DNA of 64,000 bases from Prostheceraeus crozeri (Eukaryota; Platyhelminthes; Polycladida; Euryleptidae): assembly GCA_907163375.1 (NCBI GenBank), contig CAJQUW010000872.1, positions 558,001 to 622,000 on the forward strand, in the 5' to 3' direction. Below the pieces are notes generated by a model that was not told where the DNA came from, made no database searches, and saw only the letters and a list, made by a program, of their open reading frames with translations. The position numbers were made by a program, and so were the translations under genes. Each line of letters starts with the position of its first letter. Within the stretch, counting starts at the first letter, position 1. Positions 1 to 11,462 of the stretch are shown piece after piece.

Positions 1-1011
1 GAGTTCTTTTGAACATTTTTCAATAATTCGAACCACATCTCTTTCATTAAGGGTAAAAAATAAAGGAATGGGAAGAGTCCAGTCAAACCCACTTCATGTG
101 CAGACGAGATTTTAGCTGATTTAAAACGGTATTTAAAATGAATTCTTCAAAGTACTATCACAATTATATCACCCAAGTTCAAGCGCTTGAAGTGTTTGAA
201 GACACGACGTTTTTAATTTTCATGATTTCATGAAATTCTGATGGCAAATTGAATTAATTGACTCGAATCCCATGGAAATGCAAGTCCGATATATTGCAGA
301 TATATCTATGTCTGAGAGAGAAAAAAAATTCGTCGACCTGAACGTGAACATAGTCTGTGTGATTTTTTTCAACTATAATTTCAACTAGGATATGGAGTAA
401 AATTCAGCAGGTCGCCTGTTTGGTGTCAAGATATGTTTTGTTCTATCTATCTACCCTACACTCAGTTGCTTGACTGCTCAGTGTATTCGACATGTTGTCA
501 CAATTACTGAAGGCAGTCCATGACATATTACTCGTCAAAGTATGACATACTGTCACTATTATTTTTAATATTGTTATAAACCATAAGTATCTGTCCATTC
601 ATGGTCAACACACATAAAGTATAGGAGTGTACAGAGATTCAGTCCTTAATTTTTAACCATTGAATTTGAAGGATGCATTTGTCAACACCAGATGTTTCGT
701 ACATTTAATTATGACCACCACGACCTTGCAAAATGAATCATCTCACTCTTGCATAATTGCTTTTACTCTCAATTTTTGATGGTGAATGGCTGTAAGCATG
801 CATCTGCTCTCCATGCACATTCAAAGTTAACGATTTCTTGTCCAGTAAATTGATTGTTGAGACGTTCACTTATTTCTCGTGTGCTTTCTGAATTAGCTAA
901 AATTCCGCTATCTTTACATAATAACTTGCTGTGGATGCATGCAGGCGCATAAATTTTCTAGGAAATTTAATTTAAATATTTCGAAACAGTCATATAGCTG
1001 TCACAACTTTG
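1..1011. other. gene-free flank
   Basis: I see no coding region, RNA gene or clear repeat here. The last ten bases (1002-1011, CACAACTTTG) are the left copy of the direct repeat that brackets the large element starting at 1012. Confidence 0.5.
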
Positions 1012-1064
1012 GTAATCTGGAAAATATATAATCAGTCAAACTGAAAAACATATAATCAGTCACA
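1012..1064 (+). repeat. left terminal inverted repeat
   Basis: It holds TATAATCAGTCA at 1027-1038 and TATAATCAGTCACA at 1051-1064, and mirrors 13628-13682. A third copy of the motif, at 1213-1226, opens the satellite array. Confidence 0.6.
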
Positions 1065-1212
1065 ACTTTTTTAATATTGCTTTTTATGAACTCATCAACT
1101 GTACAGGTTATCTTTGATGCTTTATCTACTGACCATGCCCGACTTTAGTCATTCAGTCAAATAATTACCTCAGCAAGATCAAATAAAGCAATAAATTTCA
1201 AAATGTCTGAAT

Positions 1213-4200
1213 TATAATCAGTCACAAGTATTTTATGAGACAGAGATGGAACCTGAGTCAGTCATACTTTATCACTCTACATCTAATGAGTGTGTTTGCA
1301 AAGTTGGAGCTCAATCGGTTAAAGTCTCTGGTTGTGGGGGACTGTAAAGGGGTCCCGAACATGAATTCCCCTAAAATAGGCCTTTATAATCAGTCGCAAG
1401 TATTTTATGAGACAGAGATGGAACCTGAGTCAGTCATACTTTATCACTCTACATCTAATGAGTTTTGCAAAGTTGGAGCTCAATCGGTTAAAGTCTCTGG
1501 TTGTGGGGGACTGTAAAGGGGTCTCGAACATGAATTCCCTAAAAAATTCTTTTTTATAATCGTCTCAAGTAATTTATGAGACAGAGTGGAACCTGAGTCA
1601 GTCATACTTTATCACTCTACATCTAATGAGTGTGTTTGCAAATTGGAGCTCAATGGTTAAAGTCTCTGGTTGTGGGGGACTGTCCCTAAAAGTATTTTAT
1701 GAGACAGAGATGGAACCTGAGTCAAGTCATACTTTATCACTCTACATCTAATGAGTGTGTTTGCAAAGTTGGAGCTCAATCGGTTAAAGTCTCTGGTTGT
1801 GGGGGACTGTAAAGGGGTCCCGAACATGAATTCCCTAAAATAGGCCTTTATAATCAGTCACAAGTATTTTATGAGACAGAGATGGAACCTGAGTCAGTCA
1901 TACTTTATCTTAATGAGTGTGTTTGCAAAGTTGGAGCTCAATCGGTTAAAGTCTCTGGTTGTGGGGGACTGTAAAGGGGTCGAACATGAATTCCCTAAAA
2001 TAGGCCTTTATAATCAGTCACAAGTATTTTATGAGACAGAGATGGAACCTGAGTCAGTACTTTATCACTCTACATCTAATGAGTGTGTTTGCAAAGTTGG
2101 AGCTCAATCGGTTAAAGTCTCTGGTTGTGGGGGACTGTAAAGGTGTACCGAACATGAATTCCTAAATAGGCCTTTATAATCAGTCACAAGTATTTTATGA
2201 GACAGAGATGGACATGTGTCAGTCATACTTTATCATCTACATCTATTGAGTGTGTTTGCAAAGTTGGAGCTCAATCGGTTAAAGTCTCTGGTTGTGGGGG
2301 ACTGTAAAGGGGTCCCGAACATGAATTCCCCTAAAATAGGCCTTTATAATCAGTCACAAGTATTTTATGAGACAGAGATGGAACCTGAGTCAGTCATACT
2401 TTATCACTCTACATCTAATGAGTTTTGTTAGCAAAGTTGGGTGCTCAATCGGTTAAAGTCTCTGGTTGTGGGGGACTGTAAAGGGGTCCCGAACATGGTT
2501 TTCCTAAACTAGGGCCTTTTATAATCAGTCACAAGTATTTTATGCATCTAATGAGCGTGTTTGCAAAGTTGGAGCTCAATCGGTAAAGTCTCTGGTTGTG
2601 GGGGACGTAAAGGGGGTCCGAACTTGAATTCCCTAACAATTGGGCCTTTATAATCAGTCACAAGTATTTTTTGAGACAGAGATGGAACCTGAGTCAGTCA
2701 TACTTTATCACTCTACATCTAATGAGTGTGTTTGCAAAGTTGGAGCTCAATCGGTTAAAGTCTCTGGTTGTGGGGGACTGTAAAGGGGTCCCGAACATGA
2801 ATTCCCCTAAAATAGGCCTTTATAATCAGTCACAAGTATTTTATGAGACAGAGATGGAACCTGAGTCAGTCATACTTTATCACTCTACATCTAATGAGTG
2901 TGTTTGCAAAGTTGGAGCTCAATCGGTTAAAGTCTCTGGTTGTGGGGGACTGTAAAGGGGTCCCGAACATGAATTCCCCTAAAATAGGCCTTTATAATCA
3001 GTCACAAGTATTTTATGAGACAGAGATGGAACCTGAGTCAGTCATACTTTATCACTCTACATCTAATGAGTGTGTTTGCAAAGTTGGAGCTCAATCGGTT
3101 AAAGTCTCTGGTTGTGGGGGACTGTAAAGGGGTCCCGAACATGAATTCCCCTAAAATGGGCCTTTATAATCAGTCACAAGTATTTTATGAGACAGAGATG
3201 GAACCTGAGTCAGTCATACTTTATCACTCTACATCTAATGAGTGTGTTTGCAAAGTTGGAGCTCAATCGGTTAAAGTCTCTGGTTGTGGGGGACTGTAAA
3301 GGGGTCCCGAACATGAATTCCCTTAAAAAATAGGCCTTTATAATCAGTCACAAGTATTTTATGAGACAGAGATGGAACCTGAGTCAGTCATACTTTATCA
3401 CTCTACATCTAATGAGTGTGTTTGCAAAGTTGGAGCTCAATCGGTTAAAGTTCTGGTTGTGGGGGACTGTAAAGGGGTCCCGAACATGAATTCCCCTAAA
3501 ATAGGCCTTTATAATCAGTCACAAGTATTTTATGAGACAGAGATGGAACCTGAGTCAGTCATACTTTATCACTCTACATCTAATGAGTGTGTTTGCAAAG
3601 TTGGAGCTCAATCGGTTAAAGTCTCTGGTTGTGGGGGACTGTAAAGGGGTCCCGAACATGAATTCCCCTAAAATAGGCCTTTATAATCAGTCACAAGTAT
3701 TTTATGAGACAGAGATGGAACCTGAGTCAGTCATACTTTATCACTCTACATCTAATGAGTGTGTTTGCAAAGTTGGAGCTCAATCGGTTAAAGTCTCTGG
3801 TTGTGGGGGACTGTAAAGGGGTCCCGAACATGAATTCCCTTAAAAAATAGGCCTTTATAATCAGTCACAAGTATTTTATGAGACAGAGATGGAACCTGAG
3901 TCAGTCATACTTTATCACTCTACATCTAATGAGTGTGTTTGCAAAGTTGGAGCTCAATCGGTTAAAGTCTCTGGTTGTGGGGGACTGTAAAGGGGTCCCG
4001 AACATGAATTCCCTAAAATAGGCCTTTATAATCAGTCACAAGTATTTTATGAGGACAGAGATGGAACTGAGTCAGTCATACTTTATCACTCTACATCTAA
4101 TGAGTGTGTTTGCAAAGTTGGAGCTCAATCGGTTAAAGTCTCTGGTTGTGGGGGACTGTAAAGGGGTCCCGAACATGAATTCCCTAAAATAGGCCTTTAT

Positions 4201-4698
4201 AATCAGTCACAAGTATTTTATGAGACAGAGATGGAACCTGAGTCAGTCATACTTTATCACTCTACATCTAATGAGTGTGTTTGCAAAGTTGGAGCTCAAT
4301 CGGTTAAAGTCTCTGGTTGTGGGGGACTGTAAAGGGGTCCCGAACATGAATTCCCTAAAATAGGCCTTTATAATCAGTCACAAGTATTTTATGAGACAGA
4401 GATGGAACCTGAGTCAGTCATACTTTATCACTCTACATCTAATGAGTGTGTTTGCAAAGTTGGAGCTCAATCGGTTAAAGTCTCTGGTTGTGGGGGACTG
4501 TAAAGGGGTCCCGAACATGAATTCCCCTAAAATAGGCCTTTATAATCAGTCACAAGTATTTTATGAGACAGAGATGGAACCTGAGTCAGTCATACTTTAT
4601 CACTCTACATCTAATGAGTGTGTTTGCAAAGTTGGAGCTCAATCGGTTAAAGTCTCTGGTTGTGGGGGACTGTAAAGGGGTCCCGAACATGAATTCCC
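1213..4698 (+). repeat. 172-bp satellite array, about 20 units
   Basis: The tandem unit is 172 bp; TTTATAATCAGTCACAAGTA recurs every 172 bp between 2650 and 4690, where units are almost identical. Between about 1500 and 2650 units carry many small indels and some are short. Each unit contains one TATAATCAGTCACA, the motif also present in the element's termini. The unit length is not a multiple of three, and the 90-95-aa open frames within it are a by-product of the repeat. The array ends abruptly at 4698 on the segment shared with the right arm. Confidence 0.95.
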
Positions 4699-5131
4699 GT
4701 GCAATTATTTTTCGTCAAGCATGAGATGGAAAATACAGGTGTTTTACACAATTTGGAGGGATATCTTGCTATTGTAGGTGGATTCATGGATTTTTTGAAT
4801 TGTGGATTGGCCTCATCCTCGCTGATTCATCGGTTGTCAGTGTTTTTCTATCGGAGTGTAATGCTCCCTTCCGGTGTCATGGGAAGAATGGTACAATCAC
4901 TGACTTCCTTACCCCCGCTTCGCTGCTTCTGTACAGGGCCAGCGAAGAAGGGACGATCGACCGGCCAGATGGATCACGAAGGCCTATAAGTCGCTAGAGC
5001 GCAAGTCATGACTGCGACACACCAAATATGCAACAAACAATGTAGATCAATGTATATACTCCAATGGAAGAAAATGGGTATATTACCCAACGCATATGAA
5101 TATCTCATTGAATATAACGCACATAGATATG
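4699..5131 (+). repeat. inner inverted arm, left copy
   Basis: It matches 10495-10925 in inverted orientation. Over the first roughly 360 bp I find only a handful of mismatches; similarity then decays through a run of small changes until about 5131. The junction with the satellite (GAATTCCC then GTGCAATTA) is identical on both sides. The near-identity of the arms implies recent duplication or gene conversion. Confidence 0.9.
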
Positions 5132-6165
5132 TAATGTTTTTAATATATATAGATATATAGCTATAATATTTTTAAAACTGTAATGTTTTTAAGTGAGGAT
5201 ATTCATAACGTTTTTGAATGATGATCTTAAGTTATTTGATCAACGTTACTTGGAAGATATAGTGAGACGACAATATGGAGTGCCTTCGGAAGTCAATTTA
5301 CGGAGTTATTTATTTCAGTCTGACTGTAGGTACAGGTCTACTCGAGATTCGTTAACTGTATACACTATTCGTAATTCTTGATCAGTGTTATAAGTGCGCT
5401 TGGTGAGCCCAAGCTTCCTAAATAATTCAAGTAAACTGAACTCCTCTTACTATCGCTCTCGACTTTAAACGCTATCAGTCTGAGGCGAAAGGACAGGCGA
5501 CTCCGCTACGAATATTATTTTGAAGTAGGGAAATTAAGTTCACGCACTAACTCTTGCTGATAACGATGATCCTGTGAAACGTGCACGACCAGACTTGATT
5601 CCAAGATCTGGTTCGGGCCGGGTGTCGGTAAAAGGGTAATGTAATTGAGTGTATCCTACTACCGATTTCTTGCAAGTCCCTTTTCTGACTCCTGGGCTGC
5701 CTGCTACTGCTCTGACAATAAGATCAAAAACAAGTTAAATAGAATATAAATATAGCACTCGTTATTCAACGGAAAGATAATATATATATATATAATTATG
5801 ACAAGAAAAATGCTGGCGACTAAAACAGAACTAGATAGCCAGAGATTATCTAGGAAGTTGCTACTACGGATTACGAGGAAGTCCTTGTCAATGTTAGAGT
5901 ATGGAATTGATCGTATACGTTGCCACCGTTTTGTCTCTCCGTTTGATGTCACTCCAAAAAGTTTCTCTCCCGTTAGCCAGGCAAGACTGACTAACTAAAA
6001 CCAGTTACTTCGACCAAAGTCTAAGTCACGTCTGACCGAAGCCTGAATCAAAGTACGAGTAAGTATATTAGCCGGAATCGAAGGTCCCGTCCAAGCATCT
6101 GTATCGCTTTATACAGTAATTTCTTCTCGAACCATTGGCCATCCACTCACAGCTCTGGGATTCTT
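5132..6165. other. unassigned DNA inside the large element
   Basis: I recognise no gene. Short open frames on both strands (for example 5193-5381 and 5798-5998) resemble nothing I know. Confidence 0.35.
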
Positions 6166-6445
6166 AGTCGGGTCCATAAGATAGCTAATTGGTGATTATC
6201 ACTATTTCCATTAACACGTCAGTACTTTGTAAGCAATTCTGTCAACATCCCAATATTGGTTCTCCCTGACCACACAACTGAAGACGCCATCTTAAAAGCT
6301 TTTTTAGTCGGGTCCATAAGATAGCTAATTGGCGATTATCAATATTTCCATTAACACGTCAGTACTTTGTAAGTAATTCTGTTAACATATCAGTATTGGT
6401 TCTTCTTGACCACACAAGTGTAGGACGCCATCTCTGGAGAGAAAA
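6166..6445. repeat. 140-bp tandem duplication
   Basis: Two copies begin with AGTCGGGTCCATAAGATAGC at 6166 and 6306, a 140-bp period. They have diverged by scattered substitutions and end near GACGCCATCT. Function is unknown. Confidence 0.85.
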
Positions 6446-6813
6446 ATGTTTGAACTGTCTTTGCTTATTTCCACTGCCATGACCATGGTCACTTTTTGGG
6501 TGGTACTGTCGCCATTCTGATATCAGCTCTCTCACGTTCCACAAAGAGTGTGTGATAGTGGTAATTTGACTTGTTCATGATTACATCACTTAATGGTACA
6601 CACTAAGTTGGAAAACATTTAGATGACCGATGACCTTTCCTCTTGTACTCTTGCAACTTTAATTAACGGATATTCCTTCCACCAATGTTCCAATTTTTTT
6701 TGTAATGTCCACAATGTTATTATACTCAGTTAGATGTTCCCGACATGAGGCCAAGTAGCACATCACAGATATGCATGCATAGGGCCTATCCCAGCTGCAT
6801 ATCTATCAATATA

Positions 6814-8114
6814 TGAGGCGTGTTCAAATGAAACCCGTTCGCTATTCTGTATTTGTAGAATAGTAAGCAGACAAAGTAAAGGAACAATCAATTAGTAACA
6901 ACTGTGTATTATTAACATAAAAACAGAAGCAACAATCAAAAAAAGTCTCCGTTGACTTCCCGGCACTTGTCCCATTGCTTGGGTAGGCGTTAAATTCCGT
7001 CGGCAAAGAAGGACTTCCGCTGTCGTTTGAACCAATCTCTAACAGCTGTCTTCACTTCTTCTTCTGATCGGAATCGTTGTAGCTTGAGAAACTTCTTCAG
7101 GGGACCAAAAATGTGAAAATCACAAGGTGACAGGTCAGGACTGAATGCAGGGTGTTCCAAAACTTCCCAACGCTTCCTTGTCAATGCGTCAGATGTCGCC
7201 TTGGAAACATGTGGTCTTGCGTTGCCGTGAAGAAGAATGACACCTGAAGACAACATACCGGGTCGCTTGCTCTTTATCGCTTGGTGAAGCTTGTCCAAAG
7301 TCTGGATATACCGCTGCGAATTGATTGTTTCGTTGGGTTCAAGAAACTCGAGGAGCAGTGAGCCCTGAATATCGAAGAACACCGTGAGCATCACCTTCCC
7401 TGCAGATTGTTGCACTCGGAACTTCTTCGGCTTGGGTGAACTTGGATGCTTCCACTGCATACTGCTCAGCTTCCCTTCCGGCTCGAAATGATGGCACCAC
7501 GTCTCGTCTCCAGCCACAATGCGACGCAAGAACTGCTCATTCTCGGTATTGAAGCGAGTCAGGTGTTCCAAACTGAGTGTTCTCCGTCTTTCCTTGTGGT
7601 CTTCAGTAAGCATTCGAGGCACCCATTGAGAGCAAACTTTGCGATACTGCAACTTTTCCTTCACGATGGTATGCATTGAGCCAATTGAGACATTGAAGTC
7701 ACCTGCCAGATCTCGAATGCTTCGTCGACGATCGGCTCTGACTGCGGTATCGATGGTCTCAGTCAGACTTTCAGTTCGCCACTCTCGAAACTTCCTTGAC
7801 CACTCTGTCACTGTGGTCTTTGAAACAGCTCGATCTATGTATACTGATGCCATTCTGCGATGTATCTCTGCTGGCATGCATCCTTCTGCAGTCAGGAATT
7901 GAATAACCGCTCTCTGGTCTTCTTTGGACGGACTTTCTACCATGAACGACATTTCACTCGTCATTAACCGTGAACAACAGATACACCTGATGAACAAACA
8001 CTTTGTCACGCTGTTATAAAGCACCGAATAGTACTCCACAGGTCTGCTTTGATTATTTGGTCATGCATGAACCCGCTAAGATAAGTCGAACGGGTTTCAT
8101 TTGAACACGCCTCG
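6814..8114 (-). mobile_element. mariner element (full length)
   Basis: A 1301-bp element has terminal inverted repeats of about 28 bp sharing GAGGCGTGTTCAAATGAAAC, flanked by TA at 6812-6813 and 8115-8116, the mariner target duplication. It contains one transposase open frame on the minus strand. It lies in the middle segment of the 12.7-kb element. Length, ends and TA flanks are all intact, so the copy looks fairly young, but the transposase lacks a catalytic residue. Confidence 0.93.
6990..8039 (-). CDS. mariner transposase, catalytic aspartate replaced
   Basis: Mariner transposases cut and paste the element at TA using a DD34D active site. This frame is open over 349 codons. The initiator may be the first Met or Met26 (codon at 7962-7964), since the first 25 residues look unlike a mariner start. 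An N-terminal helix-turn-helix region (from about residue 40) is followed by WVPRML near the middle and GDETWCHHFEPEGK, which holds the first Asp. The second motif reads LLHGNARPH where the family has HDNARPH, so the second catalytic Asp is Gly (GGC, minus strand of 7224-7226; one transition from GAC). The third Asp is present in SPDLSPCD, exactly 34 residues later. The protein should be inactive for catalysis, although the frame stayed open. Confidence 0.92.
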   Translation of the reverse strand: MEYYSVLYNSVTKCLFIRCICCSRLMTSEMSFMVESPSKEDQRAVIQFLTAEGCMPAEIHRRMASVYIDRAVSKTTVTEWSRKFREWRTESLTETIDTAVRADRRRSIRDLAGDFNVSIGSMHTIVKEKLQYRKVCSQWVPRMLTEDHKERRRTLSLEHLTRFNTENEQFLRRIVAGDETWCHHFEPEGKLSSMQWKHPSSPKPKKFRVQQSAGKVMLTVFFDIQGSLLLEFLEPNETINSQRYIQTLDKLHQAIKSKRPGMLSSGVILLHGNARPHVSKATSDALTRKRWEVLEHPAFSPDLSPCDFHIFGPLKKFLKLQRFRSEEEVKTAVRDWFKRQRKSFFADGI

Positions 8115-8439
8115 TATATCTATCATATCTATATCAGCTGCAAACCCTACCACTAGCATCAGGTGCCCCTCAAAGCTTTGAGCAGGTCCCTTTATCAGTA
8201 TTACATGTATGTTGGGTTTTCAGTATGGCAGTATGGAGGGTCCCTTCTTAAGTATAAGGAGCCCTGTGTTAGTCATTGCTATCGTATTGTCTAGAAAACT
8301 GGAAAAATTCTCGACGCTGTTTGAACTTTTGCTGACGAAGAATATTTTTGAAATGTGTGAATATGTGACGAAGGTCTAACAAAGTCCGTCGATAACAGCA
8401 AAAGTGACGTGAGTTTGATAGACTCCCTAATAAATAAAT

Positions 8440-9230
8440 TAAAGCAAGCTCGAGATCATTATTATAATGATTTTCGCCAAACGACAGTCACGATGGCAGG
8501 GCATTTTTCCAATTCATCGGTCCACCTGAGATGCCAAGAAGGAAGTTAATTTCCAGTCATCTGTAGCATGGATCTTTAGCACAATCCACGACCGTTTTAC
8601 TAGAATTCTTCCGTCTGCAATTCTGTGAGCTCATAGATTACTGTCTCCTTGAACTAGATCGCCGTCTCAATTGTGCTTAATAGGTCTTAATTGGGTCTTA
8701 ATAGAAATTGAGAAATTATGTACTCTTATCATCTTGCAACGGCTCAAGCGAATGGGAGCCATCTGAAGCACCCATGAAAGTAAATTATATGAAAAGGATA
8801 TTGATTTTGAGAATTTTACACACGAGCTAGCAATATTTGAAGAGTTGGTTCGAAGCATGATTACGAATGTGAAGAAGGTTACATCTATGAGCACGATATT
8901 ATGTCTCTTCGCCGATCACGAAATTACGAAATCATAAAGACAATATTATCCAACATTCACACGATCCTTCACATTTACTTGCTTGCACCACTTACTACTG
9001 CATCAGTTGAAAGAACGTTTTCAGCTAAAAGAAAACTAAAAATGTAGCATATATGAGAAGCCGAATGTCACAGAAAAGATACAACAATCTATTTCTACAA
9101 AACATCCATAAACAAAAAACAAACAATCTCAACTCAACAGACATCATGAAACAATTCATTCAAAACCAACCACGACAACTAAATTTTTGGGAAGATTTTG
9201 ATTGGTCTATGAATTATTTTCAATAGCATT
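8440..9230 (+). pseudogene. hAT transposase relic with C-terminal dimerisation domain
   Basis: Broken plus-strand frames match a hAT transposase. Around 8930-9040 the sequence reads LLAPLTTASVERTFSAKRKLK in one frame, the start of the hATC dimerisation domain (typically S-T-A-x-x-ERxFS-xLKRIK). After a stop and a shift of frame it resumes with MRSRMSQKRYNNLFLQNIH and runs to about 9225. Weaker matches extend upstream to about 8440. The N-terminal zinc finger and catalytic part are not recognisable and I found no terminal repeats, so this is an old fragment. The final part is similar to the hAT group that includes the 52-kDa repressor-like proteins. Confidence 0.75.
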
Positions 9231-9719
9231 ATCAACTTCCGCAACATTTTGTTTTATTTGAGCACGGCTCGGCGTCGAGGTCGGAATCTACATGTTTGAT
9301 AAATGAAATTTTAATAGTTTTCAAGAAAAAATCTAATAGATTTAAATGTACGGAATATTTGACTGGCTGCACCTGGCATACTTGAATATACGTAGAAACT
9401 TTCCGATTATTTTTTTATTAATACATAAATTTGAAGTTGAATGGAAATGCCTGCAGAATTCTGCCGCTTCTTAAAGCTTATTCAACTAATACTCTCTTGA
9501 TATGGCATATGGCATACATATATTTGCGCACACCTACACTTTAATTTCAATGTCAGCAGCATTTTAGAATATATTCCATTGTTAAACTATGTTCGAAAAA
9601 CTCAGGCATAAAACGTGCCCTTCTGATTTGGTGCCACTGCCCTTTTCATCGTCTTCCGCCGTCCCTTATGTCACCGTTTGAAATTTTTGAGGCTACCAGT
9701 TTGCGGACACGCTCTTGGA

Positions 9720-10010
9720 CGACTACGAATGCCTTTAGTCGAGTATAAGATGTCCTGTCACGTATAAGAAGGCTCAAGTGGACTTGAGCAGGTCACGTCA
9801 GTCGCTAATCTGACGACAGGTGGACGAAGCGTTTGACGGAATATACCACTTACGGCCGCCAGAGGCTACACGGATGTCCGAGAAGGAGATCGAGACAGGA
9901 ACTCGATGAATTCTTCGGTAACGCGAACTGGGCTACCACCACTCGATGTAGAGAAAAATGGAGGTCATTGTAAGGAAGACGCTTGGCTTTGGTTTAGAGA
10001 TGTCAAGCTG
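9720..10010 (+). pseudogene. non-LTR retrotransposon (LINE) C-terminal relic
   Basis: Plus-strand translation gives a pattern typical of the last hundred residues of many LINE reverse transcriptases: RRLKWT, AGHVSR, DDRWTKRLTEY, a Gly/Arg-rich GR-x-R stretch, DEFFGNANW, then REKWRSL. Two in-frame stops lie in this stretch, and the rest of the polyprotein is absent. The clade cannot be fixed from so short a piece. Confidence 0.7.
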
Positions 10011-10494
10011 GGATTTGAATTAGCCTCATTATTCTTACGGGCAGGCTAGGTTGCTGTCTTCGTTAGCAGAGTCAACAAAGCGGAAAATTAGTCGCTGACA
10101 TGAGCAGCGCGGGAAGACGACCGCACAACAGCTTGCCCAAGTGGCGAATGATGTTCTAGTTGATTGAAGTATTCGTGATGAGGACTGATGACGCTCTCAA
10201 ATCCGTTGGTTTACTAACATAATGCTGTTGCAACAATCAAGGTCATACGAGAGAATGAATCAGCACCGATTCGACATCAACCATCGAAAGAAAGAAGAAG
10301 AGGGTCCTGATCACAGCAATGAATACGAACATTTATCACAATCAGGAAACATGAAAGGAACGATGGTTAACTAAATTGACGGAAACGATCAAGAAAGGGA
10401 GAAAGAACTAAAACACATACCGGTAGATCAACGTGTGACATATTGACCGCTAGGGATTCATATGCATATGGGGTAGGCCCTATGCATGTATACT
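10011..10494. other. unassigned DNA before the right inner arm
   Basis: Nothing coding is recognised. Near 10463-10485 there is an inverted copy of a short motif (CATGCATAGGGCCTA) also present around 6773, possibly chance. Confidence 0.3.
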
Positions 10495-10925
10495 CGTATC
10501 TATGTGCGCTACATTCATTGATATATTCATGTGTTGGGCAATATGCCCATTTTCTTCCATTGGAGTATATACATTGATCTACATTGTTTGTTGCATATTT
10601 GGTGCGTCGCAGTCATGACTTGCGCTCTAGCGACTTATAGGCCTTCGTGATCCATCTGGCCGGTCGATCGTCCCTTCTTCGCTGGCCCTGTACAGAAGCA
10701 GCGAAGCGGGGGTAAGGGTGTCAGTGATTGTACCATTCTTCCCATGACACCGGAAGGGAGCATTACACTCCGATAGAAAAACACTGACAACCGATGAATC
10801 AGCGAGAATGAGGCCAATCCACAATTCAAAAAATCCATGAATCCACCTACAATAGCAAGATATCCCTCCAAATTGTGTAAAACACCTGTATTTTCCATCT
10901 CATGCTTGACGAAAAATAATTGCAC
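10495..10925 (-). repeat. inner inverted arm, right copy
   Basis: This is the inverted copy of 4699-5131, nearly identical over the part next to the satellite. It ends directly on the satellite at 10926. Confidence 0.9.
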
Positions 10926-11462
10926 GGGAATTCATGTTCGGGACCCCTTTACAGTCCCCCACAATGAGAGACCCTAACCGATTGAGCTCCAACTTTGCAA
11001 ACACACTCATTAGATGTAGAGTGATAAAGTATGACTGACTCAGGTTTCATCTCTGTCTCATAAAATACTTGTGACTGATTATAAAGGCCTATTTTAGGGG
11101 AATTCATGTTCGGGACCCCTTTACAGTCCCCCACAACCAGAGACTTTAACCGATTGAGCTCCAACTTTGCAAACACACTCATTAGATGTAGAGTGATAAA
11201 GTATGACTGACTCAGGTTTCATCTCTGTCTCATAAAATATTTGTGACTGATTACAAAGGCCTATTTTAGGGGAATTCATGTTCGGGACCCCTTTACAGTC
11301 CCCCACAACCAGAGACTTTAACCGATTGAGCTCCAACTTTGCAAACACACTCATTAGATGTAGAGTGATAAAGTATGACTGACTCAGGTTCCATCTCTGT
11401 CTCATAAAATACTTGTGACTGATTATAAAGGCCTATTTTAGGAGAATTCATGTTCGGGACCC
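10926..11462 (-). repeat. 172-bp satellite, three inverted units
   Basis: Three units of the same satellite as 1213-4698 lie on the opposite strand, with GTGACTGATTATA (the inverted motif) once per unit. The last unit stops at 11462. The contrast of 3 units here with about 20 on the left shows the array expanded or contracted on one side only. Confidence 0.95.

Noticed and set aside
1235-4675. Many repeated 90-95-codon open frames with nearly the same protein
   Set aside because: They are frames through the 172-bp satellite. The unit is not a multiple of three, so each frame ends in the next unit, and the repeat is conserved at DNA level including indels.
1213-4698. Regular repeats that could suggest a CRISPR array
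   Set aside because: Units are contiguous 172-bp tandem copies without unique spacers, in eukaryotic DNA.
4699-4989. 96-codon open frame present in both inner arms (also 10635-10925)
   Set aside because: The arms are near-identical as DNA across the whole segment, coding or not. There is no familiar motif and no sign of selection on the protein.
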